DNA of 64,000 bases from an uncultured Stenotrophomonas sp. (GCF_945952405.1 NZ_CAMFIA010000002.1:62001-126000); one strand, 5' to 3'. Shown: positions 37,144-46,564, numbered from the stretch's first letter. A program made the numbers and translations. The notes: generated from the letters alone by a model not told the origin.

Positions 37144-38127
37144 ATGATGATGGTTCCCGCTTACTGGGCGGAGGCCCGCCTGCAGGCCCGCTTCCGCGGC
37201 CGGCCGGTGGTGGTGCGCCGCTTTGGCTGGTCCGACGAGAGCCCTGCCGAGGCCCAAGCACACGCTGACCGCCGTGCCAACGAGGCGCTCAATGCCATCC
37301 TCGCCGGGCAGGTCCTGCCGCGCCGCGAAGTCCGCAGCAACTACGGCGTGGAAGGCGTGCCGATCCGCGAACAGATCGTGCAGCGCGATGGTGACGTCAT
37401 CATCACCCGCAACAGCTATGGCGCACTCTGCCTCAACACGCCCGACGTGCTGTTCGCCGATATCGACCACGCGCAGCCACCGGCCGGTTGCGTGATGCCG
37501 GCCATCATCGCGGCCGTGCTGCTGTTCGCCGGCGCCATCGTCGGCACCCTGCTCTGGCACTGGCTGGTGGGGCTGGTACTGGGCGTGGCCGCGGTGATCC
37601 TGGTCAACGCCGCGATGCTGATGCAACGCAAGCGGCGCCTGGCCGCCGCCGGTGGCGCCGAAGGGGTGGCCCTGCAGCGGGTGGCCGACTTCAGCCAGCA
37701 GCATCCGGACTGGCACCTGCGCGCCTACCGCACACCGGCCGGGCTGCGCGTGCTGGCGATGCACGCCACCTTCTCTCCGGAAGACGAACAGTTGCAGGCG
37801 TTCTTCAAGGCGCTGGGTACCGACCCCCTGTACGCGCGCATGTGCAGGCTGCAGCAGTGCTTTCGTGCACGCTTGACGCCAAAGCCGTGGCGCGTCGGCC
37901 TGAAGTACCGCATCCGCCCACCGGTGGCGGCGTGGTCGGCCGAACAGGCCGGCAACCCGGACCGGCTGGCGTGGATTGCCGACTACGAAAAGAGAAGCGC
38001 CGGCTTTGCCGCGTGCGCCTACCTGCGCAGCTTCGGCGATAGCGGACGGACCCATGCCAAGGCCGAGCATGTGCGCGACCTGCATGACCGCCTGTCGCAC
38101 GCGCAGGACAGGCTACCGCTGGCCTGA
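37144..38127 (+). CDS. Membrane protein of unknown function
   Basis: 327 aa, starting at one of three consecutive ATGs (37144, 37147, 37150). The N-terminal domain (about 1-115) includes RFGWSDESPAEAQAHADRRA and NYGVEGVPIREQIV. Two membrane helices follow (MPAIIAAVLLFAGAIVGTLL and WLVGLVLGVAAVILVNAAML). The C-terminal domain (about 165-327) has HLRAYRTPAGLRVLAMHATF, PLYARMCRLQQCFRARLTPK and WRVGLKYRIRPP. Conserved in Xanthomonadaceae in my recollection, but with no assigned function. Monocistronic. Confidence 0.65.
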   Translation: MMMVPAYWAEARLQARFRGRPVVVRRFGWSDESPAEAQAHADRRANEALNAILAGQVLPRREVRSNYGVEGVPIREQIVQRDGDVIITRNSYGALCLNTPDVLFADIDHAQPPAGCVMPAIIAAVLLFAGAIVGTLLWHWLVGLVLGVAAVILVNAAMLMQRKRRLAAAGGAEGVALQRVADFSQQHPDWHLRAYRTPAGLRVLAMHATFSPEDEQLQAFFKALGTDPLYARMCRLQQCFRARLTPKPWRVGLKYRIRPPVAAWSAEQAGNPDRLAWIADYEKRSAGFAACAYLRSFGDSGRTHAKAEHVRDLHDRLSHAQDRLPLA

Positions 38128-38140
38128 GCGCAACGGGAGT

Positions 38141-38461
38141 TCAGTCAGCGCCCTGCACGAACGGCTGCCCTGCCAGGGTAGTGCCCAGGTGCACCGCGAG
38201 CTGCTGCCCGCCCTTCTCGAAGGTCGTTGCGCAGTGCTTTCCGCCCTTCTCGCAGCCGACTTCCGGAAAGCCTTCCAGCGATTCAGGCGCCCCCTGCGCG
38301 GGCTTCACCTGCCAACCCGCGGCGTCCAGCAGGCGTTTGGCCTTGGCGTAGGGCATGCCGGCGATGATTCCCAGCTGTGCCAGCTCGGCAGGCAGCGGCT
38401 GGGCATGGGCCGTAGCGGCCAGGATCAACGACACCGTTGCAGCAAGGAAGATGGCTTTCAT
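38141..38461 (-). CDS. Small secreted protein of unknown function
   Basis: 106 aa with a clear signal peptide (about 1-20, AATAHAQPL). The mature protein has MPYAKAKRLLDAAGWQVKPA and two cysteines in VGCEKGGKHCATTFEKGG, which may form a disulphide. Looks like a periplasmic PASTA-like small domain, but no family is assigned with confidence. Convergent with the preceding gene. Confidence 0.7.
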   Translation of the reverse strand: MKAIFLAATVSLILAATAHAQPLPAELAQLGIIAGMPYAKAKRLLDAAGWQVKPAQGAPESLEGFPEVGCEKGGKHCATTFEKGGQQLAVHLGTTLAGQPFVQGAD

Positions 38462-38596
38462 TGCACCGATCCGGAACGAACTTCCAGGCTCAGCCTAGCC
38501 CATCTGCAGGGCGCGGGAATGTGCCGGTGACACGTCGTTACCGAGTCTCCACAGTTGCTTGCAAAGCACTTGCATCTGTTTACAGGCGAACACGCC

Positions 38597-38619
38597 GCCG
38601 AGCGTGGGCGCGGCTCTAC
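38597..38619 (-). repeat. GTAG-type palindrome
   Basis: Minus-strand GTAGAGCCGCGCCC-ACGCTCGGC, a SMAG-like variant downstream of the S9 peptidase gene. Confidence 0.6.
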
Positions 38620-38627
38620 AGGATGCA

Positions 38628-38653
38628 GGAAGGCCGCCCTGGGGCGGCCTTCC
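38628..38653 (-). terminator. Hairpin downstream of the S9 peptidase
   Basis: GGAAGGCCGCC-ctgg-GGCGGCCTTCC, an 11-bp stem 8 bp past the stop. It lacks a T-run, so it is a weak or protein-assisted terminator candidate. Confidence 0.5.
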
Positions 38654-38660
38654 GGTTCGC

Positions 38661-41123
38661 TTACTTTGCGTTCTTCACGTAGGTGTCGAACCAGTTCAGC
38701 ATTTCCGACACCAGCTGTTCATTCGACTCCAGCGCGGTGTACCAGTGCGGCTCGTTCGGCAGCATCACCAGGCGGGTGGTACCGCCGTTGCCGCGGATCG
38801 CCTGGTACAGCTTGCGCGACTGGAACGGCTCGGTGCCCGGGTTGGCGTCATCCTCGCCGTGGACCAGGAGCAGCGGCAGCTTGATCTTGTCGGCATAGAA
38901 GAACGGCGACGCCTTCAGGTACACGTCCTGCGCCTGCCACACCGAGCGACGCTCGTTCTGGAAGCCGAACGGGGTGAAGGTCTTGTTGTACGAACCGCTG
39001 GTCGCCACGCCTGCCTTGAACAGCGTGGTGTGCGCGATCAGGTTGGCGGTCATCAGGCCACCATGGCTGTGACCGGTCACGCCGATCCGGTTGCGGTCGA
39101 CCACGCCCATGTCCACGGCCTTGTCCACCGCCGCCTTGGCATCGGCCTCCAGCTGTTCCAGGTAGGTGTCATAGGCGTTCTTCGGATCGCCCACGATCGG
39201 GAACGAGGCGTTGTCGATGATCGCGTAGCCGGCCAGCAGCATCAGGCGGTAGGGCTGCAGGCGGGTGAAGGTCTGCTGCGAACCGGACACCTGGCCGGCC
39301 TGTGCGGCATTGGCGAAGTCGGCCGGGTAGGCGTACAGGATCGCCGGCACGCGCTGGCCCACCTTGTAGCCCGGCGGCGTGTACAGGGTGAACGACAGGT
39401 CCACGCCGTCGGCACGCTTGTAGGTCACCAGCTGCTTCTTGATCTGGCGTACTTCCGGGGTCGGGTCGACCAGCCGGGTCAGCGCAGTGGCGGCGGAAGT
39501 GAACTGCGCCTCGCCGGTCTTCGCATCCGCCACGGCCTCACCCTGCTGGCGGATGAAGGCGTTCGGCGGATCGATCACCGACTGGTGCCAGGTCAGGTAG
39601 CGCCCCGGCGTGTTGCTGAAGCCAAGGAACTGTTCATAGGCATCGGCGCTGCTGCGGAACAGGCGCTCGCTCTTCAGCGTGCCCAGGTCCAGCCGGTCCA
39701 GGAACGGGCGGTCACCCTGTGGCGAGGCACCACGGCCACTGAGGAACACGTGGTTGCCGTCCTGGCGCACCACCTGCGCGCCATTCGGCAGGCGGGTGTA
39801 GACCAGGGTACCGGGATTGCCATACAGCTCGTCGCTGGACATGTCCCACAGCAGGCGGCCTTCCTTCTTCGGCTGGTCCACATCGACGATGCGGGTCTGC
39901 ATCCAGTGGCGGTTCTCGTCGTTCTCGTACTGGAACGCCACGGCCGGATCCGCCGTCCACGCGAAGCCTTCAAAGCGCTGCGCGGTGCGGGTGATCTCCA
40001 CCGGCTTGCCGTTGAACGGTGCCTTCAGCATCAGCACGCGGTCGCGGTGCGGCACGCTGACCTTCCAGTCGCCCTTGTCCAGCGCTTCGGCATAGACCAG
40101 GGTGGCCGGATCGGTGGCGCGCCAGTCGAAGCCGCGCGGGCCCTCCGGCACGCCATGCACCGGCACGCGATCGGCCAGCGGCAGGCTGGCGATCGGCGTG
40201 CTGCGGCCATTGCCAACGTCCAGCACGGCCACGTCATTGGCGAAGCGCTGGTAGGTCACCGCGTGCGAGAACGGCGCCTTGATCGACTCGGTCAGCACAT
40301 GCACGCCATCGGGCGCGGCGTTGACTTCGTTGAACAGTGCCGGCTGCCCGACCGGGCGCACGCTGCCGTTGGCGGCATCGACCACGGCCAGCTGCGAGGC
40401 ACCGTAGTAGGCGAACAGCTTTTCGTCATGCGCACTGGTCAGCGTGTCGCGCGCTTCATAGGTGCTGCTCTCGCCGCTGCTGCCCAGCGACTCCTGCGCA
40501 TCCGGGCCGGTCGGCACGCCGCCGTTGGACGGCGCTGGCCCCTGGTTGGCAGGTACCAGCTTCACCAGCAGGTTCTGGCTTCCGCCCAGCCACTGCACGG
40601 TGTAGCCGAAGATCGGGTTCAGCTGCACGTTCGGCACCTGCTTCACCTGGCCGGTGGCGGCGTCGCCCACCCATAGCTGCACGCTGGTATCGACCGCGTT
40701 CTGGAAAGCGAAGTGGCTGCCGTCGGCCGACCACAGCGCGCCGCCGGCGCAGCCCTGCGGCAGGTTGACCTTGGTCTCCTTGCCACTGCCGATGTCGACC
40801 AGGGTGAAGTCGGCCACGCAGGCCGGGATGCCGTAGCCACCGGGCGTGTCATGGCGGCTGCGGTTCTTCGGCTCCAGGCGCACGCCCGCCAGCTTCAGGT
40901 ACGGCTGGGCAACGCGGCTGATCGACGGATAGGTCTGCGCCGTGGTCAGCAGCAGGCGCTGTCCGCCCGGCGCCACGTTCGGCGCCGGCGGCGGCGGTGC
41001 CTTCAGCACCTTGAGCAGCTGCTCCGGCGGCTTCGCGTAATCGGCAAGCGCCGGGCCAGTGGCCAACAGGCCGACGGTGGCAACGGCAATGGCCGCCGCC
41101 AGAGAGGTTCGACGGATGAGCAT
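38661..41123 (-). CDS. Secreted prolyl oligopeptidase family (S9) peptidase
   Basis: 820 aa from ATG 41123. Signal peptide (about 1-27, ATGPALADY). A long N-terminal beta-propeller-like region (to about 560) is followed by an alpha/beta hydrolase domain. The nucleophile motif is GVTGHSHGGLMT, the aspartate lies in LLVHGEDDANPGTEP, and the histidine in NEPHWYTALESNEQ, the S9 catalytic order Ser-Asp-His. The size and GHSHGG match the glutamyl-endopeptidase/acylaminoacyl-peptidase-like S9 proteins of Xanthomonadaceae. Probably periplasmic or secreted, degrading peptides. Single gene. Confidence 0.92.
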   Translation of the reverse strand: MLIRRTSLAAAIAVATVGLLATGPALADYAKPPEQLLKVLKAPPPPAPNVAPGGQRLLLTTAQTYPSISRVAQPYLKLAGVRLEPKNRSRHDTPGGYGIPACVADFTLVDIGSGKETKVNLPQGCAGGALWSADGSHFAFQNAVDTSVQLWVGDAATGQVKQVPNVQLNPIFGYTVQWLGGSQNLLVKLVPANQGPAPSNGGVPTGPDAQESLGSSGESSTYEARDTLTSAHDEKLFAYYGASQLAVVDAANGSVRPVGQPALFNEVNAAPDGVHVLTESIKAPFSHAVTYQRFANDVAVLDVGNGRSTPIASLPLADRVPVHGVPEGPRGFDWRATDPATLVYAEALDKGDWKVSVPHRDRVLMLKAPFNGKPVEITRTAQRFEGFAWTADPAVAFQYENDENRHWMQTRIVDVDQPKKEGRLLWDMSSDELYGNPGTLVYTRLPNGAQVVRQDGNHVFLSGRGASPQGDRPFLDRLDLGTLKSERLFRSSADAYEQFLGFSNTPGRYLTWHQSVIDPPNAFIRQQGEAVADAKTGEAQFTSAATALTRLVDPTPEVRQIKKQLVTYKRADGVDLSFTLYTPPGYKVGQRVPAILYAYPADFANAAQAGQVSGSQQTFTRLQPYRLMLLAGYAIIDNASFPIVGDPKNAYDTYLEQLEADAKAAVDKAVDMGVVDRNRIGVTGHSHGGLMTANLIAHTTLFKAGVATSGSYNKTFTPFGFQNERRSVWQAQDVYLKASPFFYADKIKLPLLLVHGEDDANPGTEPFQSRKLYQAIRGNGGTTRLVMLPNEPHWYTALESNEQLVSEMLNWFDTYVKNAK

Positions 41124-41263
41124 CCTTATCCCCTGGGGTGTGAATGGGAGCCCGAGGACGGGCAAGGGCCCGAATCTAGCACCGCAGGAGCTGTCGTGAA
41201 TGGGCCGGAAGGACGACTGGCCGGATGGGGCAAAGTGCGGGAGCTGCCAGGCATGGCCTGGCA

Positions 41264-41593
41264 CTACTGCTGGGCGTGCAGGTCCCAGGTCGCCAGGTAA
41301 TCCGGATCGACCACGATCATGCCGCTGCTGCGCATGCGGTACTCACCGGGTTCGGCCGGCTGGTACTGGTCGAGCATCGGCGGCAGGTAACGCTCGTGGC
41401 CATCGTTCTCATCGGCCAGCACCACGCCTTCGTCGGCACTGATGCGCAGGACCGTGCCCGCGTACTGCTCCAGACCCTGCACCTGGCCATCGCCGCCGTA
41501 GCGGGTCACCCCGACCAGCACCACCTTGCCGATCATTTCCTCGGCCTTGGCATCGTCCAAGGGAGGAAGAGCCGCATTCAGTTCGTCGCTCAT
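41264..41593 (-). CDS. Conserved hypothetical protein
   Basis: 109 aa from ATG 41593. Small soluble acidic protein with EEMIGKVVLVGVTRYGGDGQ, YAGTVLRISADEGVVLADEN and LPPMLDQYQPAEPGEYRMRS. The beta-rich pattern and GVVLADENDGHERYLPP resemble small SH3-like or immunity-type domains, but I do not recognise a family. Preceded by the divergent-facing gap to the D-serine cluster; transcription unit is single. Confidence 0.65.
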   Translation of the reverse strand: MSDELNAALPPLDDAKAEEMIGKVVLVGVTRYGGDGQVQGLEQYAGTVLRISADEGVVLADENDGHERYLPPMLDQYQPAEPGEYRMRSSGMIVVDPDYLATWDLHAQQ

Positions 41594-41802
41594 CCTGTAC
41601 CTCCGCATCGGGTGGAGACATCGTGGAGCCGGAACCGCACAGCCTGCTGGTCTTGAGCCACATCGTGCCGAAAGCGGAACCCTGCTTGCGGCAATGAAGG
41701 AAGAGACACGCACCTCGATCGGGAATCCGTGCGTCTGGATCTTGCCCACCAGCGCAGTACGGCCGCGTGAAGCCGCGCCACGTCCATTGATCGTGAGGCA
41801 GG

Positions 41803-42750
41803 CTACGCGCCGCAGGCGGGACCGTAACGGCGATCGCGCCAGGCACAATACGCATCACACTCCGCCTGCAGCCAATCGAGAAATTCGGTTGCATGTGGAC
41901 TGCCGGCTGGACCGGTGACCGCCACATAACGTGCCGGTGAAAGCAGGCGTTTGCCGCTGAAATCCACCAGCACGCCACGCTCCAGCTCATCCTGCACCAG
42001 TGCCATCCGCCCCATCGCCACCCCCTGGTGGTTGACTGCAGCGGCAATCGCCAGGCTGGCGAGATTGAACTCCGGTCCCGCGATGCGGTCCAGCAGCGCT
42101 GGTTGATGCATCGCCGCCCACGAGGACCATTCCACGAACGCCGCTGCCCCTGCCCACGGGCTGCTGTCATGCAGCAGCACGACATCCGTGTCGAAGTCTC
42201 CCTGCGCCAGGCCCCGATGGCGCGCAAGGTACTGCGGCGTAGCCACAGGCACCAGGTATTCCTGCATCAACACTCTGCAAGGAAGCTGCGGGTAATCGCC
42301 ATCGTCATAACGGATGGCGATGTCCAAGCCCTCCTCCGCCATGATCCGCGCATCGATCACATCGAATGTCGCCTTGGTCCTGAGCGACACCTGCGGATGC
42401 TGCCGGTGAAGACTGGCCAGGCGAGGCATCAGCCACTGCAGCGCGAACGATGGCAGACAGCTCAACTGGATCTCGCGCGCATCGGTGGCCAGCCGGTCAA
42501 CGGTGACCTGGATGCCTCGAAGCGCTTCGGACACCGCGTGATACAGCTGTTGGCCCTTCGGGGTCAGCGCCAGTCCGCGCGCCAGGCGCACGAACAACGC
42601 ATAGCCCAGGCGCTGCTCGAGATTGCGCATCTGTTGGCTCACCGCGCTCTGCGTCAGCTCCAGTGCGTGCGCGGCGCGGGTAAAACTGCCGTGCGTTGCC
42701 GCCACTTCGAAGACACGCAATGCCGACAGCATCGACGAATCCAGATTCAT
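41803..42750 (-). CDS. LysR-family regulator, probable D-serine regulator
   Basis: 315 aa from ATG 42750. The HTH (MLSALRVFEVAATHGSFTRA, LELTQSAVSQQMRNLEQRLG) is of the GcvA/DsdC type. The effector domain follows, with QWLMPRLASLHRQHPQVSLR. Divergent from dsdA with 102 bp between the starts, the arrangement of dsdC-dsdA in enterics, so it probably activates dsdA in response to D-serine. It is not named dsdC because the resemblance is to the wider GcvA group. Confidence 0.88.
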   Translation of the reverse strand: MNLDSSMLSALRVFEVAATHGSFTRAAHALELTQSAVSQQMRNLEQRLGYALFVRLARGLALTPKGQQLYHAVSEALRGIQVTVDRLATDAREIQLSCLPSFALQWLMPRLASLHRQHPQVSLRTKATFDVIDARIMAEEGLDIAIRYDDGDYPQLPCRVLMQEYLVPVATPQYLARHRGLAQGDFDTDVVLLHDSSPWAGAAAFVEWSSWAAMHQPALLDRIAGPEFNLASLAIAAAVNHQGVAMGRMALVQDELERGVLVDFSGKRLLSPARYVAVTGPAGSPHATEFLDWLQAECDAYCAWRDRRYGPACGA

Positions 42751-42852
42751 GCATAAACCCAGCTGATGGACCCATAAGACCGGCTGCCTACCTCGGCGAA
42801 CGGGCCTGCTATAGCCTGCCATGAAGCCATTCACTTCGGGAAGCAACAGGCC

Positions 42853-44205
42853 ATGACACTTGATACCGCGCTGGAACGGGCGCTGCGGGAGCAGACTCCG
42901 CTGGTATGGATCAACCCGCAACGGGCGCCAGGCATTCCGGCTGCAGGTCCTGCACCGTCGCAGCTGGCCGAGGCCGAATCGCGCATGGGTCGTGCCGGCG
43001 AGCTGCTGGCCGACCTGTTTGCCGGCGCAGCGTCCTCCCCTCAGGGAATCGAATCGCCCCTGCAGTCCGCTGATGCACTGGCGTCATGCCACCCGCTCCT
43101 GTTCAAGGACAGTGGCCCCTTGTTCCTGAAACGCGATGACATGCTGCCAGTGGCCGGCTCCATCAAGGCACGGGGCGGTTTCCACGAGGTGCTGGCACTG
43201 GCCGAGCGCATTGCACAGCAGCAGGGTCTCCGCACTGACCCCGGGCACCTGCTGGGAGCGGAGGCGCGCGCGCTGTTCTCGCGCTACACCGTGGCCGTGG
43301 GAAGCACCGGCAACCTCGGCATGAGCATCGGCATCTTCGCTGCGGCACTGGGCTTCAGGCCCGTCATCCACATGTCGGTGGATGCCAAGCAGTGGAAGAA
43401 GCAACGACTGCGCGATCACGGTGCCAGGGTGGTCGAGCACACCGGTGACTATGCCTCGGCGGTGGAGGCCGGGCGCCGTGAAGCCGGAGCCGACCCGCTC
43501 AGTCATTTTGTCGATGACGAGCGATCGATGATGCTGTTCCTCGGCTATGCCGCAAGTGCCCGCCATGTGGTCCAGCAGCTGCGCGATGCAGGCCGCAGCA
43601 TCGACGCCGGGCATCCCCTGTTCGTCTACCTGCCGTGTGGCGTAGGCGGTGCGCCCGGCGGCATTGCCTACGGCTTGAAGCAGCTGCTCGGGGACAACGT
43701 CCACTGCTTCTTCATCGAGCCGGTCGCCTCGCCCTGCATGCTGGTGCAGCTGGCCAGCGGCAGCGATCACCCGATCAGTGTCCATGCGCTGGGGCTGGAC
43801 AACCGTACCGAAGCGGACGGCCTGGCTGTCGGCCTCGCCTCGCCGCTGGTCGCTCCCCTGATGCGCACGCTGCTGTCCGGTGTCATGACGATCGCCGATG
43901 ACGATCTGTTCCGCTGCCTGTTCACCGCCCAGCAGCAGTTGGCGGCAACGCTGGAACCGTCGGCGGCGGCCGCGTTGTCCGGCCCCGGATCATTGCTGGC
44001 CAGTGAAGCAGGACGACGCTATATCGATGCACTCGCCGTCGCCCCCTCGGACATCACCCACCTGATGTGGAGCACTGGCGGCTCGATGGTACCGGCACAC
44101 GAACACGCCGCCTTCCTGGCCAGGGGGCGCGCCCTGCTCGATTCCGAACCGGGCTGGTTCTGGAGAGCCTCCAGCGATGCCGCTGCCCATGGCCGCCTGC
44201 CATGA
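42853..44205 (+). CDS. dsdA: D-serine ammonia-lyase
   Basis: 450 aa fold-type II PLP enzyme that turns D-serine into pyruvate and ammonia. PLP lysine K106 in PVAGSIKARGGF. The phosphate-binding loop is VGSTGNLGMSIG, and the C-terminal region carries HLMWSTGGSMVP. Length and motifs match E. coli DsdA. The stop overlaps the ATG of the next gene (ATGA), so the two are translationally coupled. It detoxifies or uses D-serine. Confidence 0.95.
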   Translation: MTLDTALERALREQTPLVWINPQRAPGIPAAGPAPSQLAEAESRMGRAGELLADLFAGAASSPQGIESPLQSADALASCHPLLFKDSGPLFLKRDDMLPVAGSIKARGGFHEVLALAERIAQQQGLRTDPGHLLGAEARALFSRYTVAVGSTGNLGMSIGIFAAALGFRPVIHMSVDAKQWKKQRLRDHGARVVEHTGDYASAVEAGRREAGADPLSHFVDDERSMMLFLGYAASARHVVQQLRDAGRSIDAGHPLFVYLPCGVGGAPGGIAYGLKQLLGDNVHCFFIEPVASPCMLVQLASGSDHPISVHALGLDNRTEADGLAVGLASPLVAPLMRTLLSGVMTIADDDLFRCLFTAQQQLAATLEPSAAAALSGPGSLLASEAGRRYIDALAVAPSDITHLMWSTGGSMVPAHEHAAFLARGRALLDSEPGWFWRASSDAAAHGRLP

Positions 44206-45323
44206 TCGATGGCAGCCGGATGCAATCACTGCTGGAGCGGATCGCTCCGGAACAGGTTCCGGGCATCTGGGTAGCGGTTGGTCGCCATGGCCGGATGCTC
44301 TGGGAAGGTGCCGCTGGCTGGTCGGATATCCAGCAGCGGCGCCCGGCAGCACCGGGACTCGCATTGGGCATCGGAAGCATCACCAAGACCTGGATCGCAG
44401 TGCTGGTCCTGCAACTGGCCGAGGAAGGCCGGCTGTGCCTGCACGATTCCATCGCGCAACATCTTCCCGCGCAATGCCTTGATGGCATCGCCAATGCTGC
44501 GCACGCCAGCATCGCTGACCTGCTGGACCACCACAGCGGCATCTTCAGCTGGGAGGATGCACCCGACTGGATCCGCCGGGGCCGTGGCATCGACATTGCA
44601 CCGGGCAGACCATGGAGCGCCGACGAGCCACTGCAGTATGTGCGCGGCCGGGCGGCAGCGGCGCCTGTGGGCGAAGCATTCCACTACTCCAACAGCAACT
44701 TCACCCTGCTGGGCCTGCTGATCGAGCAGGTCAGTGGGCGTTCCCTGGTGGAAGTGCTGCAGCAGCGGATACTGCAGCCCCTTGGGCTGACTGCCACCTG
44801 CCTGGAAGGATTCGGGCCATCGGTGCACCAGCTGCGCGCGAAGCGCTACCACTGGCGAACGGCCGAGTACCTCGCCAGCGCAGGCCTCTGCCCGCAGTTC
44901 CCTGTCATCGACAGTGATCGCATCGACGTGTCATCCAGCGATCTCTCGGTGGAATGGGCTGCCGGCGGGCTGGTCTGCCCCACCCACGAACTGCTGCGGT
45001 TCATGATGGCGCTGGCCGACGGCCGGCTGCTTTCCGCGGCGGGCATGCAGGCCATGCAACGCTGGCGAGCGGCGGGCGAGCGCGGTGAAACCGGGCGTGG
45101 CCTGTTCCGCATGGCAACCCCCGAAGGCAACGTGCTGGGTCATGATGGCAATGTCCTCGGCAGCAGTGCGAGTGCCTGGTGGTTCGAGCAGGCAGCGTGC
45201 ACCGTCGCCATCCAGGTCAATATCGGTTCGATGCACGCCGGCCCTGCGGCATGCAGTGCCGGCAGGTTGTTCCGGACCCTGGGCATTGCCCGCCTGGCGC
45301 TGCAGATGTGCAGCGCCGGCTGA
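44202..45323 (+). CDS. Serine hydrolase of the beta-lactamase/D-aminopeptidase fold
   Basis: 373 aa, no signal peptide, so cytoplasmic. The three PBP/class C motifs are intact: S59-I-T-K62 (GSITKTW), Y162-S-N164 (HYSNSNFTLLG), and HDG in GHDGNVLGSS. HHSGIFSWED is also typical. Start ATG 44202 overlaps dsdA, which ties its role to D-serine. A plausible reading is a D-stereospecific peptidase or esterase that frees D-serine from peptides or conjugates (inference); family membership alone does not fix the substrate. Ends before the HipA-like gene with a 50-bp gap. Confidence 0.85.
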   Translation: MIDGSRMQSLLERIAPEQVPGIWVAVGRHGRMLWEGAAGWSDIQQRRPAAPGLALGIGSITKTWIAVLVLQLAEEGRLCLHDSIAQHLPAQCLDGIANAAHASIADLLDHHSGIFSWEDAPDWIRRGRGIDIAPGRPWSADEPLQYVRGRAAAAPVGEAFHYSNSNFTLLGLLIEQVSGRSLVEVLQQRILQPLGLTATCLEGFGPSVHQLRAKRYHWRTAEYLASAGLCPQFPVIDSDRIDVSSSDLSVEWAAGGLVCPTHELLRFMMALADGRLLSAAGMQAMQRWRAAGERGETGRGLFRMATPEGNVLGHDGNVLGSSASAWWFEQAACTVAIQVNIGSMHAGPAACSAGRLFRTLGIARLALQMCSAG

Positions 45324-45373
45324 GCCCACACGCCTGCCTCGTCGGCGCCCACCGCAGGCACTAGAATGCGCCC

Positions 45374-46150
45374 ATGCGTACCGTACATGCCCTCCGCTAC
45401 ATCACCCCCCTGCGGGAAGGTGGTTCCCTGCCGGCCGTGGTCGAGACCGACGACGACGGCATGGCCGTGCTGAAGTTCCGTGGCGCCGGCCAGGGTCCGA
45501 AGGCACTGATTGCCGAGCTGATTGCCGGTGAAATGGCGCGCACGCTGGGCCTGCCGATCCCGGAAATCCTGTTCGTCGAGCTGGACCGCGAGTTCGCCCG
45601 CACTGAGCCGGACCCGGAGATCCAGGAGCTGATCCGCGCCAGCGAGGGCCTGAATCTGGGCCTGGACTACCTGCCCGGCGCGATCAACTACGACCCGGCA
45701 GCGATGCCGGTGGACGCCGATCTGGCCTCGCGCATCGTCTGGTTCGATGCGTTCACCAGCAACGTCGATCGCACCACGCGCAATCCCAACCTGATGGTGT
45801 GGCATCGCAGGCTGTACCTGATCGATCACGGCGCGGCGATGTACTTCCACCACGATTGGGCCAACGCCGGTGACGCCTGCGAGAAGCCCTTCGTGCTGAT
45901 CCGCGATCATGTACTGCTGTCGTTCGCCAGCCGTATCGCCGAGGTGGATGCCGGACTGGCCGCACGCCTGACCGATGCCGAGATCGAGCGCATCGTCGGC
46001 CTGGTGCCGGACAGCTGGCTGGTCAACGAGCCGGCGTTCGACAGCCCGCAGGCCTACCGCCAGGGGTACATCGACTATCTCAAGCATCGCCTGAACGTGC
46101 GTGCGGTGTTCGTGCAGGAGGCCATCCGTGCCCACGCTGCACACGTATGA
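45374..46150 (+). CDS. HipA-like kinase family protein (HipA_2)
   Basis: 258 aa. Kinase-like features are complete: a Gly-rich loop FRGAGQGPKAL after VLKF (Lys), AELIAGEMARTLGLPIPE (Glu helix), the catalytic FTSNVDRTTRNPNLM (Asp and Asn), and the metal-binding LIDHGAAMYFH (DFG-like DHG). The protein is shorter than HipA (about 440 aa) and lacks its N-lobe extension. HipA itself phosphorylates GltX and causes persistence; the target here is unknown. No HipB-like antitoxin with an HTH is adjacent. Instead a DUF3037 gene overlaps the 3' end by 23 bp, a pairing that looks like a fixed module. Confidence 0.85.
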   Translation: MRTVHALRYITPLREGGSLPAVVETDDDGMAVLKFRGAGQGPKALIAELIAGEMARTLGLPIPEILFVELDREFARTEPDPEIQELIRASEGLNLGLDYLPGAINYDPAAMPVDADLASRIVWFDAFTSNVDRTTRNPNLMVWHRRLYLIDHGAAMYFHHDWANAGDACEKPFVLIRDHVLLSFASRIAEVDAGLAARLTDAEIERIVGLVPDSWLVNEPAFDSPQAYRQGYIDYLKHRLNVRAVFVQEAIRAHAAHV

Positions 46151-46529
46151 CTACGCCGTCATCCGCGTGGTACCGCGGGTGGAACGCGAGGAATTCATCA
46201 ACGTCGGGGTGATCGTATCCTGTCCCGGTGCGCGTCATCTGGAAGCCGCCATCGAGATCGATCCGGCGCGCCTGCAGGCGTTTGCCCCGGCACTGGACCA
46301 GGAGGCATTGCAGCCCTGGCTGGATGCGATCGTGGCGATCTGCCGTGGTGATGCCAGCGCCGGGCCGATCGCGCAGCTGCCAGCGCGCGCGCGCTTCCAT
46401 TTCCTCACTGCCAAGCGCAGCTCGGTCGTGCAGATGTCGAGCACGCATGTCGGCCGTACTGCCAATCCCGCGGGTGTGGTGGAACATCTGATGACGAAGA
46501 TGGTGCGGGTGCCGGTGGCGACCGGGTAG
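46128..46529 (+). CDS. DUF3037 family protein
   Basis: 133 aa from GTG 46128, set by GGAGG six bases upstream inside the preceding gene. Matches DUF3037: YDYAVIRVVPRVEREEFINV GVIV near the N-terminus and a C-terminal HFLTAKRSSVVQMSSTHVGR. Function unknown. The 23-bp overlap with the HipA-like kinase gene and the ribosome-binding site inside it imply coordinated expression and perhaps a complex (inference). Confidence 0.85.
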   Translation: MPTLHTYDYAVIRVVPRVEREEFINVGVIVSCPGARHLEAAIEIDPARLQAFAPALDQEALQPWLDAIVAICRGDASAGPIAQLPARARFHFLTAKRSSVVQMSSTHVGRTANPAGVVEHLMTKMVRVPVATG

Positions 46530-46564
46530 AAACGACCTGGAATCAGCCTCCCGTAGCATCCGCG

